A stretch of 64,000 bases of DNA from an uncultured Collinsella sp. (GCA_937923795.1 CALDWI010000037.1:1-64000), one strand, 5' to 3'; shown: positions 50,192-58,998, counted from the stretch's first letter. Program-made: numbers and translations. The notes: generated by a model not told the origin, from the sequence alone.

Positions 50192-51622
50192 TCAGGTGGT
50201 TGTCGGGACATAGGGATAGTAGTCAAAGCGCAGTGTCATAAGCCGCTGTGGGGATTCAATAGCCGCGGCGATGATATTGGCATCGCGGGCACGATCAAAC
50301 CCTTCGAGTTCGATCTGATACGAGACGTCTTGCATAATGTCCAGACGTCGCCAGGCTAGAAGTGTGTCGCCATCGAATTCCAAGGTCTTGCCTCCGTCTG
50401 GGGCAACGGCGTATAGACGCAGTTTAGCGGTGGTTGCAGGGTCGACAACCGTGACCTTTTTAATTTCGTTTCGAGTATTCTTGGCGCCCAACAAGGTGAG
50501 CAGTGTTGGGGCCACGACCTCGCCCGATGGCAAAAAGACGACTTCGATGGATTCGGGAAATGCGATGATGGCTGACTTGCGGACGGGCTGATTGGCGGCG
50601 GCAACTTCGATGTTTGCAGCATCGATGACCTCTGTGTGGTCGAGGGCGGCAAGCACGCAGCAGTTACCTTCATCGATCTCCTGAGGATCAGCAAGCCCCA
50701 GACTGTCCGCGAGCTCGGGATCGTTTGGACCGGTAGCGGGCTCATTCGGTGCTTCGAAAGAAGCTGGGACGCTGTTTGTCGGCGACGGCGTGTCGCCCGC
50801 ACCTGCTTCTTTGCCCGTGCTCTCTTCTTGTATGGTTGCGTTGATGGGTTCGTCGTTTGAGGGGAGCGTCTTGGCGTCAAGCGCGGAGGGGAGAATTCCG
50901 ATGGCTCCGGATCCGTTCCACTCCATTTCGAGAAGCGCCGGGTCGGCAAGAATGCGTTGCCTGCTTTGCGCGTGGGCATCGATTTCAATAGGGCCTGCCT
51001 CTGTCCCTCGTGTAAGGCTGAGTGATCCGGCTGACTTCTCGAAATGAGCGTCTGTGTCTTTGGTGCTGACGGCGTAGAACAGCAGGGATGCTTCTCCCGC
51101 CGCGATGGCATCGGTGTCGGCTTTGGTCAGCCGCAACGATGCTGTGAATGAGAGGGTGGGCTGCGTGTCGTCTGCATTCGTGGCGGCGCAGCCCAGACAT
51201 ATACCGCCTCCTTTCTCGAAAAACGCACCGTCGAAGGCGACCTTCGCTCCGTTCGCCGAGTCATCGACCGAAGCGATGTCGATGCGCAGCTCTAAATTGC
51301 ATGGATTGCCATCTGCATCGAGCACAACCGAGCGCCATGTGCAGACAGCGCACCCCGCCTGGGAGCCGTTTGCCTTGTTCGAACGATTGATATCCACGAC
51401 TATCGAGCCGTCCGTATTACGACGAAGGCATCCCGAGGTTGAGATTGCGGCCTGTGCGATCGAAAAACGCTTGCACGCAATGGCGCTCGATGGATTTGGT
51501 GCGGAGCTTAGGGCTGCTGGTAAGGAATCCGCCATGACGGGAGTCGCCCAAGCGGCGACAGGCGTTCCGGTTGCGAGCGCGCCGCAGAGTGCGACGACGG
51601 GCAAAAGGTTCTTCGATGCCAT
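50192..51622 (-). CDS. Secreted Cys-containing surface protein, unknown
   Basis: 476 aa. A signal peptide is visible (NLLPVVALCGALATGTPVAAWA). The mature part has scattered Cys (AGCAVCTWRS, GGGICLGCAA, GNCCVLAAL) that may pair, a Ser/Glu/Pro-rich acidic middle (~250-310), and a C-terminal beta-rich domain ending RFDYYPYVPTTT. No sorting signal is seen at the end. AAGGAGACCCC precedes the ATG. Last gene of a five-gene minus-strand cluster of exported proteins. No family recognised. Confidence 0.7.
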   Translation of the reverse strand: MASKNLLPVVALCGALATGTPVAAWATPVMADSLPAALSSAPNPSSAIACKRFSIAQAAISTSGCLRRNTDGSIVVDINRSNKANGSQAGCAVCTWRSVVLDADGNPCNLELRIDIASVDDSANGAKVAFDGAFFEKGGGICLGCAATNADDTQPTLSFTASLRLTKADTDAIAAGEASLLFYAVSTKDTDAHFEKSAGSLSLTRGTEAGPIEIDAHAQSRQRILADPALLEMEWNGSGAIGILPSALDAKTLPSNDEPINATIQEESTGKEAGAGDTPSPTNSVPASFEAPNEPATGPNDPELADSLGLADPQEIDEGNCCVLAALDHTEVIDAANIEVAAANQPVRKSAIIAFPESIEVVFLPSGEVVAPTLLTLLGAKNTRNEIKKVTVVDPATTAKLRLYAVAPDGGKTLEFDGDTLLAWRRLDIMQDVSYQIELEGFDRARDANIIAAAIESPQRLMTLRFDYYPYVPTTT

Positions 51623-51640
51623 GGGGTCTCCTTAGCTAAT

Positions 51641-51922
51641 TTAGTGCGGCCTGTCCGTGTTTCGTTTCTGGCTGCGTTTGATGTGCAGACCGAGGCCGGC
51701 GGTTCCCGCGCCTGCTGCCGTGGCGCCTGCTGCCAAGAGCCATCGTCTGTCGTCTGTCTGTGCCAACGGTTCCTCGCGGTCGCCGCGGTCGAGCTCCGAG
51801 AGGTCGACCGTCACTTGCGTGGCGGCCTGCGCCTGTTCTTGCTGGGCAAAGGCCATGGCTGGCCCAAACGCTAGGATGCTGACGGCGGCGGCCAGGGCGA
51901 CGACCTTATGCCGCGTGCGCAC
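51641..51922 (-). CDS. Small secreted protein with sorting-signal-like C-terminus
   Basis: 93 aa (GTG 51922; a TTG start ten codons earlier is also possible). A signal peptide (VVALAAAVSILAFGPAMAFA) leads to a short Gln/acidic region and then PLAQTDDRRWLLAAGATAAGAGTAGL and the basic tail KRSQKRNT. This is an LPxTG-like arrangement with LAQTD in place of LPxTG. It overlaps the preceding gene by 17 bp, so translation is coupled. Function unknown. Confidence 0.6.
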   Translation of the reverse strand: MRTRHKVVALAAAVSILAFGPAMAFAQQEQAQAATQVTVDLSELDRGDREEPLAQTDDRRWLLAAGATAAGAGTAGLGLHIKRSQKRNTDRPH

Positions 51923-52505
51923 CGGGCTCGACCGTCCAGGTGATCGTTGCAACCTGATCGCCTTCGCCGGTTACGTGGAAGATGTCGCGCGTGACGCGGG
52001 CGACGTTTCCGCTTGTCTTGAGCTTAATTTTGTCCGTGCCGCCGGCAATGCCCTGGTAGCCCATGTCGAAGGCTGCATTCTTGGAAAGATCGAGGCCCGT
52101 CCCCTGCATTGCGGCGCTTGCGTTCTGGAGTGCGCCGTCGGGGCCGACCTTAAAGTCGATGGAGTTCTGCGCGGTTCCGGCCTTGGCATCGGCGGCAATG
52201 GTCCAGGTGTTCATGGCGTCGATCTTCATGTTGGTGACATGGATGCCGTAGGCCGAATGATTGTCGATGGTGGTCGCGTCTTCTGAGGGGCCCTGAAGCG
52301 TGCCGTCGGCCTTGGCGACGAAGGGAATAACCGTCGGAACTTTGAACTCAACGTTGTCGATCTCGGTCCTGACCATTACTTTCGTTGTTCCAGCGCGCCC
52401 GGCTGCCATAGCTGGCGTCGGGGCGGCGCCCATTGCGAGCGCGAGCGCGAGCCCTGCGCCCACGACGAGCGCTCTGGCTCCGTTCATGTTCCTGGTGATG
52501 TCCAT
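51906..52505 (-). CDS. Secreted beta-strand surface protein (WxL-like?)
   Basis: 199 aa with a signal peptide (ALVVGAGLALALAMGAAPTPAMA). The mature part is beta-rich (VEFKVPTVIPFVAKADG, HSAYGIHVTNMKIDA, FDMGYQGIAGG) and ends with ITWTVEPGAHAA, which faintly recalls WxL-type cell-wall domains but lacks the full signature. GAAAGGAACGACC precedes the ATG. Probably secreted or wall-associated. It sits between two other exported-protein genes. Confidence 0.65.
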   Translation of the reverse strand: MDITRNMNGARALVVGAGLALALAMGAAPTPAMAAGRAGTTKVMVRTEIDNVEFKVPTVIPFVAKADGTLQGPSEDATTIDNHSAYGIHVTNMKIDAMNTWTIAADAKAGTAQNSIDFKVGPDGALQNASAAMQGTGLDLSKNAAFDMGYQGIAGGTDKIKLKTSGNVARVTRDIFHVTGEGDQVATITWTVEPGAHAA

Positions 52506-52595
52506 GGTCGTTCCTTTCTATTCGCCGCGGGCCGTCCCCGCGATGATTGGACGAATGCTGATGAATTGCGCGCGGTGCCGCGTCGGCTGAAAAAG

Positions 52596-53105
52596 CTAGT
52601 TCTCGGTTTGCTCAACCCGTACCTTGACACGTGTCGGATTGCCGTGGCTGTCGAGGGTCTTGGCATCGAGTGCCTGAATCTCGATGTACGCCTCGCCTTC
52701 TTTGATGTCGCCGGCGGGGCACGTCTCGATTGTCTTGCCGGTCTCGACCACACCGGATTCGTACATGGTCTCGTCGTTTTGGATGATGCGGAATCGCTGG
52801 GGAAATATATTGTCTTGGACGTTTTGCACGTTGACGCGCAGCTTGCCGTTCTCCTGCAGCTGAGCGACCGGCGCGACCGAAATCGTCATCATGTTGTCGC
52901 GGACGATGGCATCGAGCTCATCTTGGATTTCTTGGCGCGATTTACCCTCTGCCGTCGTGACTGAGGCGCCCGCTTCGGGCACGGGCTGCGACTGCCAGGC
53001 GTATAGCCCTACGGCGACAAGGGCGCAGACGATAGCCAGGCAGACAACGACGAGTTTCTTGCGACGCCCCAGTCCTGCAAGGCGGGGCGGCTTCTTCGCA
53101 CTCAT
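52596..53105 (-). CDS. Membrane-anchored extracytoplasmic protein, unknown
   Basis: 169 aa. Basic N-terminus (KKPPRLAGLGRRKK), then one hydrophobic helix (LVVVCLAIVCALVAVGLYAW) and an extracytoplasmic region with beta-strand character (VNVQNVQDNIFPQRFRI, AYIEIQALDAKTL). Overlaps the upstream gene by 4 bp (ATGA). Clustered with secreted proteins at 50192-52505; perhaps an assembly or anchoring factor. Confidence 0.65.
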   Translation of the reverse strand: MSAKKPPRLAGLGRRKKLVVVCLAIVCALVAVGLYAWQSQPVPEAGASVTTAEGKSRQEIQDELDAIVRDNMMTISVAPVAQLQENGKLRVNVQNVQDNIFPQRFRIIQNDETMYESGVVETGKTIETCPAGDIKEGEAYIEIQALDAKTLDSHGNPTRVKVRVEQTEN

Positions 53106-53398
53106 GCGGCGTCCTTGGTGGTATAGACACGTGCGAACGTGGACGGGTCCGCTCCAAAGAGCATGTGAAGCATCAGGCGGCGCGAGTAGATGAGCTCGTC
53201 AAAGTCGTGAGGGAGCTCGATGTTGTGGATACGCGCGATGTGGTGGGCGAGCGCCGAGAACGACTCGGGGTCGCAGATCACATCGGTGGTAACGTGGTAG
53301 ACCGCCGTATCGGGGAATGCCTCTTCGTCGAAAGGCAGGAGATGGGGATCGTCGTCGACTTCGATGGCGATGCCGTACTGGGGCCAGTAATATGCCAT
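53102..53398 (-). CDS. Small conserved-looking protein, unknown (98 aa)
   Basis: No signal peptide or membrane helix. Contains PQYGIAIEVDDDPHLLPFDEEAFPD and LPHDFDELIYSRRLMLHMLFG. GCAGGGAGG precedes the ATG; the end overlaps the next gene by 4 bp. First gene of the secreted-protein cluster; cytoplasmic. No family recognised. Confidence 0.6.
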   Translation of the reverse strand: MAYYWPQYGIAIEVDDDPHLLPFDEEAFPDTAVYHVTTDVICDPESFSALAHHIARIHNIELPHDFDELIYSRRLMLHMLFGADPSTFARVYTTKDAA

Positions 53399-53412
53399 GG
53401 GAACCTCCCTGC

Positions 53413-53426
53413 TTTTGGGGCCAAAA
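53413..53426. promoter_or_regulatory. TTTTGG-GG-CCAAAA palindrome in the secreted-cluster promoter region
   Basis: Perfect 6-bp arms around GG, 15 bp upstream of the ATG at 53398. Candidate operator for the minus-strand cluster. Confidence 0.35.
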
Positions 53427-53471
53427 CTTCTGTCGGTTTTGGCTGTCGATGCCGACGGTATCAGCCGCTAC

Positions 53472-53505
53472 TTGACCAATTGCTGACCAAATGCTTGACG
53501 GATTG
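53472..53505 (+). promoter_or_regulatory. Three tandem TTGACC-like repeats upstream of the lactate dehydrogenase operon
   Basis: TTGACCAATTGC, TGACCAAATGC and TTGACGGATTG follow each other at ~11-bp spacing, i.e. on one face of the helix. They lie ~240 bp before the lactate operon, in the 346-bp divergent gap. A likely activator or repressor array; nothing else is seen in this gap besides the TTTTGG palindrome. Confidence 0.5.
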
Positions 53506-53744
53506 GTGTCTCCGCAGGTAAAAGGCGGCAAAAAATACTCCAACTTTTTTCGAGTGACAATCGCGCGGTCGGCGACGGCGGGGCCATATGTGTCAAAAGC
53601 ATCGTCTGCCGAGGAAATCCAGCCGCTCGCCGAATTGCACGAACGTAAAAATCGCCAATTATGGAGACGGTCTCGAACACGTCGACGAAACGATGCGGTA
53701 ACATCTCCCTGCAAACACTGTAGTTAGCTAAAGGGGGAGTTCGC

Positions 53745-55346
53745 GTGTCTGCAACCATCAAACCCTTCACCGACGAGTTCGAAGAGTATGGCCGCGATGA
53801 ATCTCGCGCATCGGGCGAAGCGTCGAGCATCTCGTTTCCGACAACGGAAGACGAGGTCCGTGCCATTTTGGAAACGCTCCATGCCGAGCGTGTTCCGGTA
53901 ACGGTTCAGGGCGCCCGAACTGGCCTTGCCGCCGGTGCCGTGCCCCACGGTGGGCATATCCTCAATACTTCCCGTATGAATCGCTACTTGGGCCTTCGCC
54001 GCGATGAACAAGGCCAATTTCTGCTGCGCGTGGAGCCGGGCGTTGTGCTCTCGGAGCTGCGTAAGCAGCTGAGCAAGAAGGTACTGCCGACCGCTGGTTG
54101 GGACCAGGCGTCGCTTGAGGCCTACGAGGAGTTCCAAGAGTCCCCCGAGCAGTTCTTTCCCACCGATCCCACCGAGACGTCTGCCTGTCTGGGCGGCATG
54201 GCGGCATGCAACGCCTCCGGCGCCCGCAGCTACGCTTACGGCCCCATGCGCCCACATATCACGGGACTCCACGTCGCGCTGGCTGATGGCGATTTGCTTG
54301 AGCTTCAGCGCGGCGAGGCTTTTGCCCAGGGCCGCCACCTGTCGCTCGTGACGGCAGCGGGCCGTGCACTCGAACTCGACCTTCCCGACTACACCATGCC
54401 CAAGACCAAAAATGCTTCGGGCTATTTCGTTGCTGACGATATGGATGCCATCGATCTGTTTATCGGCGCGTGTGGCACAATCGGCGTCATCACCGAGCTC
54501 GAGATTGCCCTGCAGGCGGCGCCTGCGGTCGTTTGGGGCGTGAGCTGTTTCTTTGACAGCGAAGACAAGGCCGTGTCCTTCACCGATTCTGTGCGTCCCG
54601 TCCTGTCCCACGCGGCTGCCATCGAATATTTCGATGCGGGCGCCCTGGATATCCTGCGTCGTCAGCGTGAGCAGTCGACCGCGTTCGCCTCGCTGCCGGC
54701 GCTCGACAAAGAGGCCAAGGTCTGTGTCTACGTGGAGCTCGACTGCGACGACGAAGTTCAGGCGACTGAGGAGCTGTATCACTTGGGGTGGGTACTGGAG
54801 CTTGCGGGCGGCAGCGACGATGCGACATGGGTCGCGCGCACCGAGGTCGATCGCGAGTGCCAGCGGTTCTTCCGCCATGCGGTCCCCGAGAGCGTCAATA
54901 TGCTTATCGACGAGCGTCGCCGCACGGATCCCACCATCACCAAACTGGGTTCGGACATGTCGGTGCCCAATGCACGCCTTGCCGATGTCGTGGCCCTCTA
55001 TCGCCGCACACTGGCCGAAAGCGGGCTTGAATCTGCTGCCTGGGGGCACATCGGTAACAACCATCTGCATGTGAACATCCTGCCGCGCGATGCGCAGGAC
55101 TACCGTCGCGGTGGCGAGCTGTTTGCCCAGTGGGCTGCGGAGGTAACGGCTATGGGCGGTGCCGTTTCTGCCGAGCACGGCGTCGGCAAGATCAAGGCGG
55201 GCTTCTTAGAGACGATGTACGGTCACGAGGTCATGGTCGAGTCGGCGCGGCTCAAGCTCCGGCTCGATCCCGACGGGCAGCTGGGTCGCGGTAACCTGTT
55301 TTCGGAGAAGCTCTTGGATGAGCTCGTCCAGAAAGGGGGCGCGTGA
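53745..55346 (+). CDS. lctD: FAD-linked D-lactate dehydrogenase/glycolate oxidase (LctD-like)
   Basis: 533-aa GlcD/Dld-type FAD oxidase. The PCMH FAD-binding region shows VTVQGARTGLAAGAVP, the acidic GYFVADDMD segment and LGSDMSVPNARL in the cap, and the C-terminus ends in GHIGNNHLHVNILP and EHGVGKIKAG, which hold conserved His. GTG 53745 follows AAGGGGGAG. Directly upstream of EtfB and ferredoxin-EtfA genes, which indicates the bifurcating-type lactate dehydrogenase complex of acetogens (LctBCD). D- or L-specificity cannot be told. Confidence 0.87.
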   Translation: MSATIKPFTDEFEEYGRDESRASGEASSISFPTTEDEVRAILETLHAERVPVTVQGARTGLAAGAVPHGGHILNTSRMNRYLGLRRDEQGQFLLRVEPGVVLSELRKQLSKKVLPTAGWDQASLEAYEEFQESPEQFFPTDPTETSACLGGMAACNASGARSYAYGPMRPHITGLHVALADGDLLELQRGEAFAQGRHLSLVTAAGRALELDLPDYTMPKTKNASGYFVADDMDAIDLFIGACGTIGVITELEIALQAAPAVVWGVSCFFDSEDKAVSFTDSVRPVLSHAAAIEYFDAGALDILRRQREQSTAFASLPALDKEAKVCVYVELDCDDEVQATEELYHLGWVLELAGGSDDATWVARTEVDRECQRFFRHAVPESVNMLIDERRRTDPTITKLGSDMSVPNARLADVVALYRRTLAESGLESAAWGHIGNNHLHVNILPRDAQDYRRGGELFAQWAAEVTAMGGAVSAEHGVGKIKAGFLETMYGHEVMVESARLKLRLDPDGQLGRGNLFSEKLLDELVQKGGA

Positions 55347-55348
55347 AG

Positions 55349-56164
55349 ATGAGCGATTTCCATATGGTGGTGTGCGTCAAGGCCGTGCCGGGCAGCACCG
55401 AGGTCAAGATGGACCCCAAGACCAATGCCATCGTGCGCGATGGCAAGCAGGCGGTCATTAATCCCTTTGATGCGAGCGCTTTGGAATGCGCGCTGGCGCT
55501 GAAGGACGACTTTATCGGCTTTGGCATGGATGTGCGCGTGACGGTGGTGTCGATGGGCATCCCCGCGACCGAGTCGCTGCTGCGCGACTGTATCGCCCGC
55601 GGTGCCGACGACGCGCTGCTGCTGACCGACCGAGCCTTTGCGGGCGCCGATACCCTAGCCACCACCTATGCCCTCAAATGCGGTATCGAGGCGCTCGATG
55701 AGGACTTCGACCTGCTCATCTGCGGCAAGATGGCAGTGGACGGCGATACGGCCCAGATCGGCCCCGAGCTTGCCGGTGCCTTTGAGATCCCCTGCGTGAC
55801 CGACGTGAGCTGCGTGCAAAGCGCGGGCTTTACGACGTGTGGCTCGCTGGCGCTCGTTCACGGATGCGATGCCGGCGAGGAGACGGTGTACCTTGAGATG
55901 CCGTGCGCGATGACGACCGCCAAGGAGATTGGCCAGTTGCGTATGCCGAGTATTGCCGGTATTCGCGCGGCAGAGGAGGCGGACGTGCGCGTGGTCAGTG
56001 CCGCCGACGTGAACGCCGATTCCTCGCGTTGTGGCCTTGCCGGATCACCGACGCAGGTCGTGCGCTCGTTTGTGCCCGACCGTGATCAAACGTGCGAGGC
56101 CGTTGAGGGAACGGCGTCCGAGCAGGCGGTAAAACTTGCCAAGATTATCGAGGGGATGGCATAG
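55349..56164 (+). CDS. etfB: Electron-transfer flavoprotein beta subunit (LctB-like)
   Basis: 271-aa Etf small subunit. The opening VVCVKAVPGS and later INPFDASALE, CGKMAVDGDTAQIGPELAG and AMTTAKEIGQLRMPS match the FAD-binding and AMP/flavin-site segments. ATG 55349 follows AAAGGGGG; a GTG at 55343 overlapping the upstream stop is an alternative. Between the dehydrogenase and EtfA genes. Confidence 0.9.
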   Translation: MSDFHMVVCVKAVPGSTEVKMDPKTNAIVRDGKQAVINPFDASALECALALKDDFIGFGMDVRVTVVSMGIPATESLLRDCIARGADDALLLTDRAFAGADTLATTYALKCGIEALDEDFDLLICGKMAVDGDTAQIGPELAGAFEIPCVTDVSCVQSAGFTTCGSLALVHGCDAGEETVYLEMPCAMTTAKEIGQLRMPSIAGIRAAEEADVRVVSAADVNADSSRCGLAGSPTQVVRSFVPDRDQTCEAVEGTASEQAVKLAKIIEGMA

Positions 56165-57370
56165 ATGAGCGGACTGATTATCGATAGCGAAGCCTGTATC
56201 GGCTGCGGTCGCTGCGTTCGCGCCTGTGCCTCGGGCGGCATCGTAGTGGAAGGCGAGCGGCCCAACCGTTGCGCCCGCGTAACCGACGGCTGCATCCTAT
56301 GCGGCGGATGTGTCGACGCCTGCCCCGTCAACGCTATCTCGATCGAGCGTGACGAGGCCGCTGGTGCGGTGGACCTTGATGCATATCGAGACATTTGGGT
56401 CTTCGTGCAGACTGACGAGCACGACGCCGTGGCTCCCGTGGCCTACGAGCTCATGGGCAAGGGGCGCGAGCTTGCCGATGCTCGCGGCTGCCGTCTGGTG
56501 GCACTGATCGGCATGAGCCCCGAGGGCTCGCTCGGGGACCTGGAACATCTGGTTTGCGCGGGCGCCGACGAAGTCCTGGCCTGTCGCGACGAGCGTCTGC
56601 GCCAAAACGATGCGGAGGTCTACGCCCACTTGATCTGCGATTTGGTAGCCGAACGCAAACCCGAGGCCATCCTATACGGTGCGACCGCTTTTGGTCGCGA
56701 ACTGGCACCCGGCGTTGCCGTGCGTTTGCAGACGGGTCTTACGGCCGACTGCACCGTGCTTTCGATGGATGCGGAGACGGGCCTACTGCAGCAGACGCGC
56801 CCGGCGTTTGGCGGCAACTTGATGGCCACCATCATTTGCCCCAACCACCGTCCGCAGATGGCAACGGTGCGCTCCGGTATCTTTAAGGCTCCCGACTTCG
56901 ACTACGGCCGCTCCGGCACGATCACCCAGATATCACTTGCGGATGATGCTAAGGCTCGTGTCGAGATCTCGATTCCCGCCGAGGAGTGGGGACAGCAGGC
57001 TTCGATCGCCGATGCCGAGCGCCTGGTCGTGGTGGGTCGCGGCATTGGTTCCAAGAAAAATCTGCCGCTGATGCGAAAGCTCGCCGATGCCCTGGGCGCC
57101 GAGCTTGGTTGCACGCGTCCCATTGTGGAGGCAGGCTGGTTGGAGTATCGCCACCAAATTGGCCAGACGGGTGTATCGGTCTCGCCCAAGCTCCTCGTGA
57201 GTATCGGTGTTTCGGGCGCCATCCAGCATCTTGCCGGCATCGGTGGGGCTGAGTGCATTATCGCCATCAACGAGGACCCGGATGCCCCCATTTTTGGTAC
57301 TGCCCAGTACAAGGTTGTCGGCGATGCCGTCGAGGTCGTCGAGGAGCTGCTGGCTCAGCTTGAGCGCTAG
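56165..57370 (+). CDS. etfA: Ferredoxin-fused Etf alpha subunit (LctC-like)
   Basis: 401 aa. Residues ~8-60 hold two [4Fe-4S] Cys motifs (CIGCGRCVRAC and CILCGGCVDACPV), typical of bifurcating Etf alpha. The rest is EtfA: LYGATAFGRELAP, LTADCTVLSMD, TRPAFGGNLMATI, RPQMATVRSG, GRGIGSKKNLP and the flavin-binding QTGVSVSPKLLVSIGVSGAIQH. The start ATG follows the EtfB stop by one base. Couples lactate oxidation by NAD+ to reduced ferredoxin, as in Acetobacterium LctBCD. Confidence 0.92.
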   Translation: MSGLIIDSEACIGCGRCVRACASGGIVVEGERPNRCARVTDGCILCGGCVDACPVNAISIERDEAAGAVDLDAYRDIWVFVQTDEHDAVAPVAYELMGKGRELADARGCRLVALIGMSPEGSLGDLEHLVCAGADEVLACRDERLRQNDAEVYAHLICDLVAERKPEAILYGATAFGRELAPGVAVRLQTGLTADCTVLSMDAETGLLQQTRPAFGGNLMATIICPNHRPQMATVRSGIFKAPDFDYGRSGTITQISLADDAKARVEISIPAEEWGQQASIADAERLVVVGRGIGSKKNLPLMRKLADALGAELGCTRPIVEAGWLEYRHQIGQTGVSVSPKLLVSIGVSGAIQHLAGIGGAECIIAINEDPDAPIFGTAQYKVVGDAVEVVEELLAQLER

Positions 57371-58179
57371 GCGCGCGCCAGCCAGTCGCGCATCTCGTCC
57401 TTAAGGCGGCTCCAAGTTGCCTGCGTGGCGGGGTCGGTAAAGGGCCGCGTGATGCCAAAAGGCGCGTCGAGCAGGCGGTAGATATTGCCCTGCTCGCGCG
57501 CCAGCGCGCGGCTTGCCGGATAGACGAGCTCAAACATGAAGCAGATAAGCCCCACCAAGAAGTCGGCGGGCTCATCGCGCTCATCGCGCGTGACGCAGCG
57601 GTGCTCGTCAAAGGCGGCCAGCGTCGGTGCCGAGAAGTGGCTGGCGAGAAATGCGTCCTCATCCACTTTGAGGATGGTGTCGACGGTGCTGTCGGCGATG
57701 GTGCGCATAATGTCGATCTTGTCGCCATCGCGCACGATGTCGCAGAAGCTCCGCGTGCGCTCGTCGAGCTGTGCGGGCAGACGGAAATCGCTGTGATAGG
57801 CAATGCTCGCTCGGATGAGCTCATCTTCTTCCGGATCATCGATAAAATCGCGAATGCTCGTTACGGCGGGCGCATCGGCGGGATTCTCGCCAAAGAGGAC
57901 CTCGATGCCCAGCGCTGCATGGCTCATGCTCTCGGCGTCCTTAAAGGTGTCCCAGCGCCGCAGCTGCTCAAAGCGGCCCATATCGTGTAGCAGGCCGCAA
58001 AGCCATGCCAGGTCAATATCTTCTGACGGCCAGCTCTGCTCGCGCGCTACGGCATCGCATACCTCGACCACGTGGTACGTATGCTCGATTTTGAGCGCGA
58101 TGCGTGGGTTAGTGGCGTCGTAGGCATCGGTGTAGCTTTTGAAGGCCGCGCGCGCCCGGTCTCGATCGATAGCTGTCAT
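57367..58179 (-). CDS. HD-domain phosphohydrolase
   Basis: 270-aa cytoplasmic HD-superfamily phosphohydrolase. Metal ligands appear as KIEHTYHVVEVCD, LLHDMGRFEQ (HD), and later HSDFR and DGDKIDI. Similar to metal-dependent nucleotide phosphohydrolases; substrate unknown. Its stop codon overlaps that of etfA, so the two genes converge tail to tail with no spacer. Confidence 0.85.
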   Translation of the reverse strand: MTAIDRDRARAAFKSYTDAYDATNPRIALKIEHTYHVVEVCDAVAREQSWPSEDIDLAWLCGLLHDMGRFEQLRRWDTFKDAESMSHAALGIEVLFGENPADAPAVTSIRDFIDDPEEDELIRASIAYHSDFRLPAQLDERTRSFCDIVRDGDKIDIMRTIADSTVDTILKVDEDAFLASHFSAPTLAAFDEHRCVTRDERDEPADFLVGLICFMFELVYPASRALAREQGNIYRLLDAPFGITRPFTDPATQATWSRLKDEMRDWLARA

Positions 58180-58210
58180 AATGACTTCCTAAAAAGTTGT
58201 GTCTTTCGAT

Positions 58211-58246
58211 CCGGTGGCAATTGTAGGTGAACTTTATTGCCACCGG
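58211..58246 (+). promoter_or_regulatory. Perfect 11-bp inverted repeat before azlC
   Basis: CCGGTGGCAAT / ATTGCCACCGG around a 14-nt loop, about 60 bp upstream of azlC. It could be an attenuator hairpin or operator for amino-acid export. Confidence 0.55.
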
Positions 58247-58305
58247 TTGATATTTCTGCTGCGTTGCGAGGCGCGCTGCAGACGACTTACCAGAATGGGA
58301 GTGGC

Positions 58306-58998
58306 ATGGTCCTTAGGATCTTTAAAATCGTCTGGCCAGTGATGCTTACCTATGTTGCAATAGGCGCGCCGTGCGGAATGATCATGGGGCAGACGGGAAT
58401 GGAACCCTGGATGGTCTTTGCCCTGAGCAGCACGTTTGTGACGGGCAGCGGCCAGTTTATGATCTGCAACCTGTGGCTGGCGGGCGTGCCTGCAGCATCG
58501 ATCGTCGCGAGCGTTGCTGCCATCTCCTCGCGCTTTGCGCTTTACTCGGCATCGATTGCGCCGCATCTGACGGGTGCCTCGAAGCGTCAGACGCTGGCTG
58601 TTGCCGCGACACTCACCGAGGAGGCATATGGCATCTCGCTTGCCAAGTTGGTTGAAGGGGAGGATTGGGGCCCGCGCGAGTCCTTTGTGCTCAACGTGAT
58701 CCTCATCGCAACATGGGGCGTATCGTGTACGATGGGCGCCATCGTCGGCGCCGTTGTCGATGTTCCCACCGCTATTGCGGGCTTTGTCTGCACATCGCTT
58801 TTTATCTGCCTGCTCTTTTCGCAGCGGCTGTCGCGCGGCAACGTTGTCGCGGCGGTTTCGGGCGCGGTGTCCGTCGCCGTATGCAAGTTCTTGGGCCTCG
58901 TGAATATTGCCGTGCCGGCAAGCGTCGTGGTCGGCATTACCATTGCGCTGGCGTGCGATGCTGTATTTGACGGAAGAGGTGCCCGCGATGCCCGTTAA
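58306..58998 (+). CDS. azlC: AzlC branched-chain amino-acid exporter subunit
   Basis: 230-aa membrane protein, AzlC family. Visible are an early FVTGSGQFMICNLW segment, SSRFALYSASIAPHL, and FVLNVILIATWGVSCTMGAIVG. ATG 58306 follows GGGAG; a TTG at 58237 would begin within the upstream hairpin and is less likely. Its end overlaps azlD by 11 bp. With AzlD it exports leucine, isoleucine or valine (or analogues). Confidence 0.85.
   Translation: MVLRIFKIVWPVMLTYVAIGAPCGMIMGQTGMEPWMVFALSSTFVTGSGQFMICNLWLAGVPAASIVASVAAISSRFALYSASIAPHLTGASKRQTLAVAATLTEEAYGISLAKLVEGEDWGPRESFVLNVILIATWGVSCTMGAIVGAVVDVPTAIAGFVCTSLFICLLFSQRLSRGNVVAAVSGAVSVAVCKFLGLVNIAVPASVVVGITIALACDAVFDGRGARDAR

Noticed and set aside
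53724..55178. 484-codon minus-strand frame opposite the lactate dehydrogenase
   Set aside because: The plus-strand FAD-oxidase has all family motifs and an operon context.
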